The position numbers and the translations under genes were made by a program. The notes below the pieces were generated by a model. That model was not told the DNA's origin. It was given only the letters and a program-made list of their open reading frames with translations, and did not search any database. Below, in pieces: positions 29,159-36,760 of a stretch of DNA of 64,000 nt. How positions within the stretch are numbered: the stretch's first letter is position 1; each line of letters begins with the position of its first letter. Origin of the DNA: Candidatus Manganitrophus morganii (GTDB lineage: Bacteria; Nitrospirota; Nitrospiria; SBBL01; Manganitrophaceae); contig JAJHOH010000001.1 in NCBI GenBank assembly GCA_021651055.1, positions 3,286,001 to 3,350,000 on the forward strand, read 5' to 3'.

Positions 29159-29722
29159 ATGAATGACGATCGGCAAGAGCGCGGGACGATCTATACCGTG
29201 GGACACTCGACCCGGACGGAAGAAGAATGGCTTGCGCTGCTGGCGCATTATCGGATCGCGTGCTTGGTGGATGTTCGGACGGTGCCGAAATCTCGCCGCG
29301 TTCCCCATTTTAATAAGGAACACCTCGCCTCTCTGCTGCCGAAACACGGCATGGAATATCGTCATCACCCTGCGCTCGGCGGCCTTCGCAAGAGCAATGA
29401 TCCCCATTCTCCGAATCGTGGGTGGCGGAATGCCAGCTTTCGAGGGTATGCCGACTATATGCAAACGGAGGGTTTCGAGAAGGCGCTCGCATCCTTGCTT
29501 TCGGAGATGCGGGGGAGGCGAACCGCACTGATGTGCGCCGAGGCGGTCCCGTGGCGGTGCCACCGGATGCTTCTCTCCGATGCGCTCTCGGTGAGAGGTC
29601 TTTCAGTGTGCCACATCCTCTCATCAACCGGGGTGAAGCCGCACAACATCACCTCTTTTGCCAAAGTGGAGGGGAAGAGGATCCTTTACCCCTCTTCTCA
29701 GGGACAGTCTTCACTGTTTTAG
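29159..29722 (+). CDS. DUF488 family protein
   Basis: 187 residues. Family hallmarks are IYTVGHSTRTEEEWLALL at the N-terminus, LVDVRTVPKSRRVPHFNKE, EYRHHPALGGLRKS and the C-terminal ALMCAEAVPWRCHRMLLSDAL with paired cysteines near a His. DUF488 proteins are widespread and still poorly defined biochemically. Some are suspected to act in nucleic acid or stress contexts, which cannot be judged here. It starts with an ATG about 45 bp after the candidate promoter TSS. Confidence 0.85.
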   Translation: MNDDRQERGTIYTVGHSTRTEEEWLALLAHYRIACLVDVRTVPKSRRVPHFNKEHLASLLPKHGMEYRHHPALGGLRKSNDPHSPNRGWRNASFRGYADYMQTEGFEKALASLLSEMRGRRTALMCAEAVPWRCHRMLLSDALSVRGLSVCHILSSTGVKPHNITSFAKVEGKRILYPSSQGQSSLF

Positions 29723-29764
29723 GCCTGCCGAATGAACCGCGATAAAAATCTTTCTTGGAAGACC

Positions 29765-29793
29765 TTGATCTTTTAGGTGAGATCGATTATGTA
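29765..29793 (+). promoter_or_regulatory. candidate promoter of the groES-like gene
   Basis: TTGATC (29765-29770) and TATGTA (29788-29793) with a 17-bp spacer. No CIRCE inverted repeat (TTAGCACTC-N9-GAGTGCTAA) is present. Confidence 0.35.
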
Positions 29794-29826
29794 TTGAGCT
29801 GCTTTTGAGAATGAGGAGGGACTGAG

Positions 29827-30141
29827 ATGAGAGTAAAACCTTTGCAAAACTGGGTTGTGGTGCAGCCGGATGAGCCGGAAGAGCAAACCGCCGGAGGGAT
29901 TTTCATTCCCGACGCGGCGAAGGAGCGGCCTGAAAGTGGAAAGGTCGTCGCCGCGGGGGACGGTCGGTTTGTCGAGGAAAAGGAAGCAAAGGGAAAGGTC
30001 AAGGAGAAGAAGTTCGTCAAGACCACCCTGAAGCCGGGCGATCACATCATGTATGAGAAATACGCCGCGAGGAAGGTTCAGGTTGATCAAGAAGAGGTCG
30101 TTCTGGTCCGAGAGGAGGATGTCCTCGGCTATCTGGTCTAA
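29827..30141 (+). CDS. groES: GroES-type co-chaperonin, without adjacent groEL
   Basis: 104 residues, Hsp10 fold. RVKPLQNWVVVQPDEPEEQT opens the barrel, TAGGIFIPDAAKERPESGKV is the mobile-loop region that contacts GroEL, and HIMYEKYAARKVQVDQEEVVLVREEDVLGYL closes it. A short Lys/Glu-rich insertion (EEKEAKGKVKEKKF) sits after the central Gly-Asp turn. GGAGG precedes the ATG. A strong terminator follows at once, so it is monocistronic, and groEL is not next to it. It may be a second or specialised GroES copy. Confidence 0.93.
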   Translation: MRVKPLQNWVVVQPDEPEEQTAGGIFIPDAAKERPESGKVVAAGDGRFVEEKEAKGKVKEKKFVKTTLKPGDHIMYEKYAARKVQVDQEEVVLVREEDVLGYLV

Positions 30142-30158
30142 CTCTTCTTCACGTGTGC

Positions 30159-30193
30159 AAAAGAATGGCCGGGAATCCCGGCCATTCTTTTTT
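30159..30193 (+). terminator. rho-independent terminator of groES
   Basis: A stem of AAGAATGGCCGGGA with its complement, minimal loop, followed by a T run (30188-30193). The A-rich 5' flank makes it bidirectional, so it could also stop the convergent SPW gene. Confidence 0.9.
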
Positions 30194-30219
30194 GGATCTC
30201 TCCCGGGCGGATCTCCTTG

Positions 30220-30426
30220 CTAGGCTCTCCCCCGCTGCTCTCCGGAACGATAGGAAGTTCTCTGGCCTGTGATTGAAGCGCCCAGCGTGCTTGAAAAGAT
30301 GAGTACGAGGATACCGACAATAATTTGATTCCACATCGCGGGCCGGACGTCGCTGTACCCAAGTAAGAATGGAGAAATGATCAGCCAAAGCCCTAATATA
30401 AAGTTGATCCATGGAACATAACTCAT
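30220..30426 (-). CDS. SPW-repeat membrane protein
   Basis: 68 residues with two membrane helices. WINFILGLWLIISPFLLGYS matches the SPW repeat consensus (W-N-ilGlWLiiSP), followed by WNQIIVGILVLIFSSTLGAS. Function of the family is unknown. Start ATG 30426 follows GGGAGG. The frame is open further upstream to 30475, but the upstream part is hydrophilic and does not belong to the repeat. Confidence 0.8.
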   Translation of the reverse strand: MSYVPWINFILGLWLIISPFLLGYSDVRPAMWNQIIVGILVLIFSSTLGASITGQRTSYRSGEQRGRA

Positions 30427-30827
30427 CGTTCACCTCCCTCTCTAGCCCTAGACCTTGTAGAAGCAAGGTCGTCATTTATGTTCGCTTAATCTCGTGCATA
30501 GAAATATCTGAATAATTAAAAAGCAAAAGAAGTGCCATGACTTGAGCCGCTGATGATTCCGGTTTCGCGCGACGCTCCTGTTCGGCGCGTGAGCGACTCC
30601 TCCTTCTTGGTTAGAAGCTGCACGGATCCGATCCATCGAGGTGCTCAATCTGAATGCCGAACGGGCCGTCGATCCGGTTTGAAAGAAATCGGCATTCAAG
30701 TGAAATGGAAGTGCTCCACATTAAGCTGTTCATGTCGCTCATCGACCGACAAATGATCGTTCCCGCAGAGCGGCGGTTAACGATTGAATGAATTGACTTT
30801 TTCGCCCGCATGTGAGCCAAAAAAGTA

Positions 30828-30856
30828 TTGACAAGCCTAGCGATGTATGCTATAAG
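30828..30856 (+). promoter_or_regulatory. strong sigma70-like promoter of the cytochrome/bd-like oxidase operon
   Basis: TTGACA (30828-30833), 17-bp spacer, TATAAG (30851-30856). Predicted start is near 30863, leaving a leader of about 345 nt. Confidence 0.7.
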
Positions 30857-30960
30857 AGCGAATCTTTAAAAGAAATCACGGCCTTGTGCATGTAAGCGGA
30901 TCGCATATCGGGGCTTTTTTCGCCGGCAGCACTGCTTCAGGGGAGGCCTTTTCTCATCTT

Positions 30961-30996
30961 AAATCTTAATTTTGAATTAAATCTTAATTTTGAATT
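30961..30996 (+). repeat. 18-bp perfect tandem repeat in the operon leader
   Basis: AAATCTTAATTTTGAATT occurs twice without a gap, about 100 bp after the predicted transcription start. Each unit contains the near-palindrome AATTTTGAATT. It could be a regulator site or a recent slippage duplication. Confidence 0.65.
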
Positions 30997-31208
30997 CGAT
31001 AAAGGGCCAGTAGGGTCTCTCCATCTTTACATCATTAATTGATGGAGCGCCGTTGTTCTGGTTTTCTGGCAATTGGATACATCATTTTTTCCCTTCCCAT
31101 ACCAAAGATCAACAGGGTTTTTCTCCCTGAATTCCGTCCCTCACCCGCAGTTCGTCTCTATTAGGGGGATGGCTTGGTCATTTCTTCCAACAATGTAGGG
31201 GCGATAGA

Positions 31209-32375
31209 TTGTTTAATCAAAGGTATTTTATTTTAGCGAGCCTTCTTTTTTTTCTTTTTTTTACGACCTCTCTCTCCGTGCAGGGGGCTTCTCCAAAGAA
31301 AGAGTCTCCTTCCGCTTCAACTCCGTCGAAACCGAATCCTTCGCAAGGCAAACGTATTTTTAATCATTACTGCGCGGTCTGCCATGGTGTCACCGCAAAA
31401 GGAAATGGGGTGAATTCCGATAGCCTCGATCCCACCCCGGCCGACCTGACCAGTGATGAAGTGCAAGGTTTGACCGATGATGAAATTTATGAAGTGATCG
31501 ATAAGGGGGGGGCGTCGGTCGAACTTTCCGTTGCGATGCCTCCCTGGGGAAGGACACTCTCCGGCGAGCAGATGCGCGACCTTGTCGCATACATTCGAAC
31601 CTTTTCGGAGGAGGCTCCCGAGCCGGAAAAGGGGGTGCGGCTCTCGGATGTAAGAAGGGGAGACCGGTCCGATTGCCAAATCTGCCATATGAAGCAGGGC
31701 CAGGCGCGTCCGATTGCTCCCAACCTGGGACATGAAGGGAGCAAGTTGAATCCGGAGTGGCTCTCGAAATTTCTGAAAGACCCGGAAAAAATTCGGCCGG
31801 TCGGTTTTATCCCTCTGACCAAATCGAAGATGCCGAATTTTCAATTAAGCGATCAAGAGGTGTCGGCGCTCACCGCATTCCTGATGACTCGGAAGGACGC
31901 CGGCGTATCCAAGGGGCCGTTGGCGGCGCTGAACCTGTCCGACCCGGCCGAGATCGAAAAGGGAAGAAGGTTCTTCGTCGATAAATATGCCTGCGATGCC
32001 TGTCATAAGGGGGGCGAGGTCGGCGGGGTGGTCGGTCCCGATCTTTCGAGTACGGCGGAGCGTATCAGGCCGGAATGGGTTTTCTTCTGGTTGAAGAATC
32101 CTCAGGCGATCCGGCCCGACGTCAGCATGCCTAATTTCGGCATTCCCGATTCGGAGATACGTTCCCTGATCGCTTACATTTACAGCCTCGGTGACGGTGT
32201 TTCCCAGGCGGCCAAGGTTTCCGGAGAAACTTCCGCCGACCCGGCGTTGATTAAAAGGGGAGAAAAGTTAATCAAAGACAAGAATTGTCTTGCTTGTCAT
32301 ACCCTGGACAGCTTTAATAGTCAGGAGAAGCGGCAAGAAAAGGGGAAAGAGACGGCGGCAGCGCCGCGCTCCTAA
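31209..32375 (+). CDS. exported tetraheme c-type cytochrome
   Basis: 388 residues starting at a TTG (31209) with AGGGG ahead. A signal peptide ends near VQGA (~27). Four CXXCH heme sites are seen: C55-H59 (CAVCH), C156-H160 (CQICH), C262-H266 (CDACH) and C360-H364 (CLACH). Met ligands likely come from AMPPW (110), KMPN (208) and SMPN (307). The fourth site lacks a following Met. Domains 1 and 3 resemble the two domains of the diheme cytochrome at 42035. It is the first gene of the block that contains the bd-like oxidase. Probably a periplasmic electron carrier feeding or linking the complex. Confidence 0.93.
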   Translation: MFNQRYFILASLLFFLFFTTSLSVQGASPKKESPSASTPSKPNPSQGKRIFNHYCAVCHGVTAKGNGVNSDSLDPTPADLTSDEVQGLTDDEIYEVIDKGGASVELSVAMPPWGRTLSGEQMRDLVAYIRTFSEEAPEPEKGVRLSDVRRGDRSDCQICHMKQGQARPIAPNLGHEGSKLNPEWLSKFLKDPEKIRPVGFIPLTKSKMPNFQLSDQEVSALTAFLMTRKDAGVSKGPLAALNLSDPAEIEKGRRFFVDKYACDACHKGGEVGGVVGPDLSSTAERIRPEWVFFWLKNPQAIRPDVSMPNFGIPDSEIRSLIAYIYSLGDGVSQAAKVSGETSADPALIKRGEKLIKDKNCLACHTLDSFNSQEKRQEKGKETAAAPRS

Positions 32376-32449
32376 AGTTTTGGAGAAAGATCGGTTTTCT
32401 GATTTGAGACAAGCGGCATCTTTACGGATCTCTTAAAGAAGGGGAAACG

Positions 32450-32980
32450 ATGATGATGAAGGGAGTTCGGTTTTTTCTCTTGAGTTTGGTCGCCATTCAC
32501 TTTATTTTAGTGCCAGTGGGTGCCCGTGCGGATGAAGAAGATGACGACAAGGCTTTAAAGCCGGTTCCGAAAGCATATGCCGACAAACATATGCCGAAGG
32601 GGTGGTGGACCGATCCCAAAATCGTCGAGGAAGGGAAGAAGCTCTACGAAACGGTGATGCTGGAGTTTGAGTACAAAGGGAAAAAAGAAGAGGTTAAAGA
32701 CGGTTGCGCAACGTGCCATGGCATTGATCCAAAGAAAGACCGGCCCAAGCAGAGAGGGGCGCGGGATTTTCGTGTTCCTAAAAAAATAAACCAGTATTCC
32801 GACAGCTATTGGTTTTGGCGGGTTTCGGAAGGGGTGCCCAAGACCAAGATGCCGGCATGGAAGGACAAGCTGAAGGAAGAGGAAATCTGGAAGATCATCG
32901 CCTATGAGCACACGATGTCCCATGGCTCAAAACCGGAAGTGCACGAACATAAAGAGATTCAGATTTCCGTTGAAAAATAG
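32450..32980 (+). CDS. exported monoheme c-type cytochrome
   Basis: 176 residues: signal peptide to about residue 27 (VGARA), an acidic DEEDDD linker, then a cytochrome c domain with C86-ATC-H90 and the distal Met in VPKTKMPAWKDKL (about 131-133). The C-terminus is His/Lys-rich (HEHKE). Three consecutive ATG codons start the gene after AAGGGG. It lies 75 bp downstream of the tetraheme gene in the same operon, and is probably a periplasmic or subunit-like electron carrier. Confidence 0.92.
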   Translation: MMMKGVRFFLLSLVAIHFILVPVGARADEEDDDKALKPVPKAYADKHMPKGWWTDPKIVEEGKKLYETVMLEFEYKGKKEEVKDGCATCHGIDPKKDRPKQRGARDFRVPKKINQYSDSYWFWRVSEGVPKTKMPAWKDKLKEEEIWKIIAYEHTMSHGSKPEVHEHKEIQISVEK

Positions 32981-33092
32981 TGGGGAGCATTTCTGGCTTC
33001 TCTGGGAAGAGGTTCCGGTTTTGGCGGTTTGAAAGGAATGTTTTCCAGGGTCGTTTATCACCTCGCTTAGATATTCCTAAGATAGGAATCCG

Positions 33093-34640
33093 ATGACTAC
33101 GATGGAAGTTGAATCGATCAAACCGTTGTTGGCCGTCGCCGTTTCTTTGATCGGCGCGGCGCTCATTGTCGCAACCCGCAGGAATCCGAATATAAGGGAG
33201 GGATGCTCCCTGGTGACGGCGATCCTGAAATTTCTGATCGTCGCTTCCATGATTCCCGCGGTCCTCGCGGGAAATACGCTTCACTACAATCTGATCACCC
33301 TTCTGCCGGAAGTCTCCATCGCGTTTCGGGTTGACGCATTAGGTCTTGTTTTTGCGCTCACCGCCTCCTTCCTCTGGATCGTAACCACCCTTTACTCGAT
33401 CGGCTACATGCGCTCCCTCAGGGAGCATAACCAAACCCGCTACTACACCTGTTTTGCGGTCACCCTTTTTGCGACGTTGGGTCTGGCCTTTTCGGCCAAC
33501 ATGGTTACCCTTTTTCTCTTCTACGAAATCATCACCTTCATTACCTATCCCTTGGTCACGCACAGCGGGACCAAAGAAGCCTATGCCGCCGGGAATAAAT
33601 ACCTCTTTTATCTTTTGGCGACCACAAAGGCCTTCTTTGTCACCGCGATGTTTTTGACCTACAACATCACCAATACCTTCGATTTCAGGCCGGGCGGCGT
33701 TTTCCCCGCGGGGGCAAATCAAACCGTTCTGATCATCACTTATTTCCTTTTCATCGCCGGTCTCGGCAAGGTGGCGATCATGCCGTTTCACGCCTGGCTC
33801 CCCGCGGCGATGATCGCTCCCACGCCGGTTAGCGCGCTGCTTCACGCGGTGGCGGTCGTGAACGCGGGAGCGTTCTGTGTCCTCCGGATCATCTTTCATG
33901 TCTACGGTGTGGAATTGATGAAGGAATTGAACCTGGGGGTCATGACCGGGTTCTTGGCTTCTTTCACGATTATCACGGCTTCGATCTGGGCGCTGACACG
34001 GGATAATCTCAAAGCGCGGCTCGCCTACTCGACGATCAGTCAGCTCTCTTATATGGTATTGGGCGCGGCCCTTTTGACCCCCAGCGGGATGGCCGGCGGA
34101 ATCATGCACATTGCAAACCATGCCTTTGCCAAGATCACCCTCTTCTTCTGCGCCGGGTCGATCTATGTCGCTTCCCATAAGACGAATATTTCCGAGATGG
34201 CCGGCATCGGGCGGAAGATGCCCTGGACCATGGCCGCTTTTGCGCTCGGGACCCTCAGTATGATCGGTGTCCCTCCGGTGGCCGGATTTCTGACGAAATG
34301 GTATCTGATGACCGGCACCATGGAGGCAAAGGAGGTCGGCTTCCTTTTTGTCTTATTGTTCAGCTCTTTTTTAAATGCGCTTTATTTTCTTCCGATCGTC
34401 CACAAAGCCTTTTTTGAAGGAACGCAGGAAGCTCCGGAAGGGCTGGCGCTTCGCCCCGTTCCGCAGAGTCTGGGGGCGGCGGCCGCAGGCGGCCATGAGG
34501 GGCATTCTCGTCCGGAGGGGCCGATCAAGGAGCCTTCTTATTTCCTCGTGGTTCCCCTGTTCTTATGCGCGCTCCTCTCCGTGCTCTTGGGGATGTTTCC
34601 TGAGTTGATATTGGATCTGGCCAAACTGGTCATTCGATGA
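33093..34640 (+). CDS. MrpD/NuoL-like antiporter-type proton-channel subunit (first copy)
   Basis: 515 residues, about 14 helices, proton_antipo_M family. Key residues of proton-translocating relatives are kept: Glu145 in LFLFYEIITFITYP, Lys226 in GLGKVAIMPFHAWLPAAM and Lys347 in NHAFAKITLFFCAG; PTPVSALLHAVAVVNAGAF and LKARLAYSTISQLSYM are also present. It is not part of the nuo operon or of a recognisable mrp operon. It sits between cytochrome genes and the bd-like oxidase, so it may be an ion-pumping subunit of that complex. A His-rich GGHEGH segment lies near the C-terminus, before the last helix. Confidence 0.92.
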   Translation: MTTMEVESIKPLLAVAVSLIGAALIVATRRNPNIREGCSLVTAILKFLIVASMIPAVLAGNTLHYNLITLLPEVSIAFRVDALGLVFALTASFLWIVTTLYSIGYMRSLREHNQTRYYTCFAVTLFATLGLAFSANMVTLFLFYEIITFITYPLVTHSGTKEAYAAGNKYLFYLLATTKAFFVTAMFLTYNITNTFDFRPGGVFPAGANQTVLIITYFLFIAGLGKVAIMPFHAWLPAAMIAPTPVSALLHAVAVVNAGAFCVLRIIFHVYGVELMKELNLGVMTGFLASFTIITASIWALTRDNLKARLAYSTISQLSYMVLGAALLTPSGMAGGIMHIANHAFAKITLFFCAGSIYVASHKTNISEMAGIGRKMPWTMAAFALGTLSMIGVPPVAGFLTKWYLMTGTMEAKEVGFLFVLLFSSFLNALYFLPIVHKAFFEGTQEAPEGLALRPVPQSLGAAAAGGHEGHSRPEGPIKEPSYFLVVPLFLCALLSVLLGMFPELILDLAKLVIR

Positions 34641-34746
34641 ACGAGCCTGTGACGATGGAAATGGATCGTGCGCGTCTTATAACAGTTCCTACGCTCGTTG
34701 AAGAGAACCGGCGGATGAAACGAGAGAACGACTCAGGAGGAAGATT

Positions 34747-36276
34747 ATGACCGGGTGGATTCATCCTGCTGCCTTCTTTTTCATCGCTGCGGCTTTGCTC
34801 CTTTTTGTAAAGGGAAAAGCGAAGCAAGGGATCATTCTCGCCGCTCCCGCACTCGGTTTCCTCTCCCTCCTGATCGCTCCGGAAGGGGATCACGGCACGA
34901 CGACCTTCATGGGGCAACAGCTCATCTTCGGAAGGGTTGACCGTCTCAGCTTGATCTTCGGTTATATCTTCACCCTCATGACCTTTATCGGAATGACCTA
35001 TGCGCTTCATCTCAAAGACGAAAAGGAGCACATTGCGGCGCTCCTCTACGCCGGAAGCGCCCTCGGGGTGACCTTTGCCGGCGATCTCTTCACCCTTTTC
35101 CTCTTCTGGGAGATCATGGCCTTCTCGTCGGTCTTTTTGATCTGGTTTAAGGGGGGGAAAGCGTCGAGCGCCGCCGGGTTCCGCTATCTTCTGATGCACA
35201 TCTTTGGCGGACTCTGCTTGCTCGGGGGGATCGTCATCCATGCCGCCGGTGGGGGGGGAATCGCTTTTAATGCCCTTCCACATACCGGTCTGGGGGCGAC
35301 GCTGATTCTCATCGGGTTTCTTCTGAATGCGGCCGTTCCGCCGCTGCATGCTTGGTTGGCCGATGCCTATCCGGAAGCGACCGTCACCGGGATCATTTTC
35401 TTGAGCGCCTTCACCACGAAGACGGCGGTCTATGCTCTGGTCCGCGGCTTTCCCGGAATGGAGATCCTGATCATTCTGGGCGCGGTCATGGCCGTTTACG
35501 GCGTCGTCTATGCGATGCTCGAGAACGACATCCGAAGATTGCTGGCCTACCACATGTTAAGCCAGATCGGATACATGGTCGTGGGGGTCGGGATTGGAAG
35601 CGAGTTGGCGCGCAATGGCGCCGTCGCGCTGGCCATTGCCAATATTGTTTACAAAGGACTCTTGTTAATGGGGATGAGCTCGGTCCTTTTCATGACCGGA
35701 AAACGGAAAGCATCCGAGCTGGGGGGGCTCTACCGAACAATGCCTTGGACCTTCCGGCTGTTTATGATCGGCGGTTTGTCCATCTCCGGCTTTCCGCTGC
35801 TGGCGGGATTCGTCAGCAAATCGATGGTGGTGTCGGCCGCCGCGGAAGCGCACCACGGATGGGTCTTCTTGCTTCTTACGCTCGCCTCGGCCGGTACGTT
35901 CCTTTCGACCACCCTCAAACTTCCCTATGCGGTCTTCTTGGGCGAGGACAAAAAGATCGCTGCAACCGATCCTCCCAAGAATATGCTGATCGGGATGGGT
36001 TTGGCCGCCCTCCTCTGCGTTCTCATGGGGATCTTGCCGGGTCTGTTCTACCGGTTGTTGCCCTTCCCGGCGGAGTACCACCCTTATACTGTCGCGCATC
36101 TGGTCGAGTCGTTGCAGATTCTCTGCGCGACCGCTTTGGGATTTATCTTTTTCTTGCATAAATTTCATTCGGAAAATACGATCAGCCTCGATATCGACTG
36201 GTTTTATCGGAAAGGGGCGGCGGCTTTTCTCTGGCTGGCCAAACTTAATAAGTCTTTCTCAAGCCCTGAGCGATGA
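34747..36276 (+). CDS. MrpD/NuoM-like antiporter-type proton-channel subunit (second copy)
   Basis: 509 residues, about 14 helices, same superfamily as the preceding gene but clearly diverged. Glu122 in LFLFWEIMAFSSVFL, AAVPPLHAWLADAYPEATV, FTTKTAVYALVRG, NDIRRLLAYHMLSQIGYMV and LSISGFPLLAGFVSKSM retain charged residues of the proton path. AGGAGGAAG precedes the ATG. Two different antiporter-like subunits in tandem beside an oxidase recall the paired NuoL/NuoM or MrpA/MrpD arrangement. Confidence 0.92.
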   Translation: MTGWIHPAAFFFIAAALLLFVKGKAKQGIILAAPALGFLSLLIAPEGDHGTTTFMGQQLIFGRVDRLSLIFGYIFTLMTFIGMTYALHLKDEKEHIAALLYAGSALGVTFAGDLFTLFLFWEIMAFSSVFLIWFKGGKASSAAGFRYLLMHIFGGLCLLGGIVIHAAGGGGIAFNALPHTGLGATLILIGFLLNAAVPPLHAWLADAYPEATVTGIIFLSAFTTKTAVYALVRGFPGMEILIILGAVMAVYGVVYAMLENDIRRLLAYHMLSQIGYMVVGVGIGSELARNGAVALAIANIVYKGLLLMGMSSVLFMTGKRKASELGGLYRTMPWTFRLFMIGGLSISGFPLLAGFVSKSMVVSAAAEAHHGWVFLLLTLASAGTFLSTTLKLPYAVFLGEDKKIAATDPPKNMLIGMGLAALLCVLMGILPGLFYRLLPFPAEYHPYTVAHLVESLQILCATALGFIFFLHKFHSENTISLDIDWFYRKGAAAFLWLAKLNKSFSSPER

Positions 36277-36298
36277 AGGGGCTTAGACAGGTTGTTCG

Positions 36299-36646
36299 AT
36301 GAATCCGCATACGGATCAAACAAGCGCTACCCGGAAAAAAGAGGCCGCCTCCACAAAGGGGCTCGATGGAGTCGCCGTGAAGGTCACAAAACAATCCGTT
36401 CACGCTGGAGGCTCCAATTTGGTGAAGCCTGAGCAAATTCAAAAAATAAAAACACCATTAATCGCCGCGTTGGTTCTTCTGGCGGTCGTGGATATCTTTG
36501 TCCACGGCGATCATGCCACATTTATTTGGGATTCCATCCCGGGATTCAGTGCCGTCTATGGCCTGATCACGACGGTGCTGATCATCGTGGTTTCCAAGTT
36601 TTTGGGGCATGCCTTTCTGATGAAGCCGGAAGACTACTATGATTGA
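36299..36646 (+). CDS. small two-helix membrane protein of the oxidase cluster
   Basis: 115 residues. The first ~50 are hydrophilic and probably cytoplasmic. Two membrane helices follow (about 53-70 and 83-103) and an acidic tail (KPEDYYD). I do not recognise a named family. It starts 22 bp after the second antiporter-like gene and precedes the oxidase subunit, so an accessory or linker subunit between the two parts is the natural guess. No cofactor ligands are obvious, except His70 and His73 in the VHGDHAT loop. Confidence 0.75.
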   Translation: MNPHTDQTSATRKKEAASTKGLDGVAVKVTKQSVHAGGSNLVKPEQIQKIKTPLIAALVLLAVVDIFVHGDHATFIWDSIPGFSAVYGLITTVLIIVVSKFLGHAFLMKPEDYYD

Positions 36647-36760
36647 ACGGGAAATCTGCGGGTTATCGACGAAGAGACGGCGCGCCATTCAGGTGATCGG
36701 GAAATTTGATAAACCGCATAACGGGTCTCCGGATTCGTTGAGATCCAAAGGGGGTTTCTC

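Larger units (their letters stand above)
30427..31208. other. 782-bp non-coding region upstream of the cytochrome/oxidase operon
   Basis: No ORF here has recognisable protein character. The region holds the strong promoter at 30828-30856, an 18-bp tandem repeat at 30961-30996 and about 345 nt of apparent 5' leader before the first cytochrome gene. The leader did not match riboswitch consensus patterns I could recall (including the yybP-ykoY Mn2+ type and TPP). Confidence 0.6.

Noticed and set aside
30863..31208. yybP-ykoY manganese riboswitch in the cytochrome operon leader
   Set aside because: The leader lacks the conserved paired-loop sequences of that class as far as I can recall them.
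33093..36276. Calling the two antiporter-like genes nuoL/nuoM or an mrp operon
   Set aside because: The full nuo set with its own L, M and N is elsewhere in the window, and the other mrp subunits are absent here.
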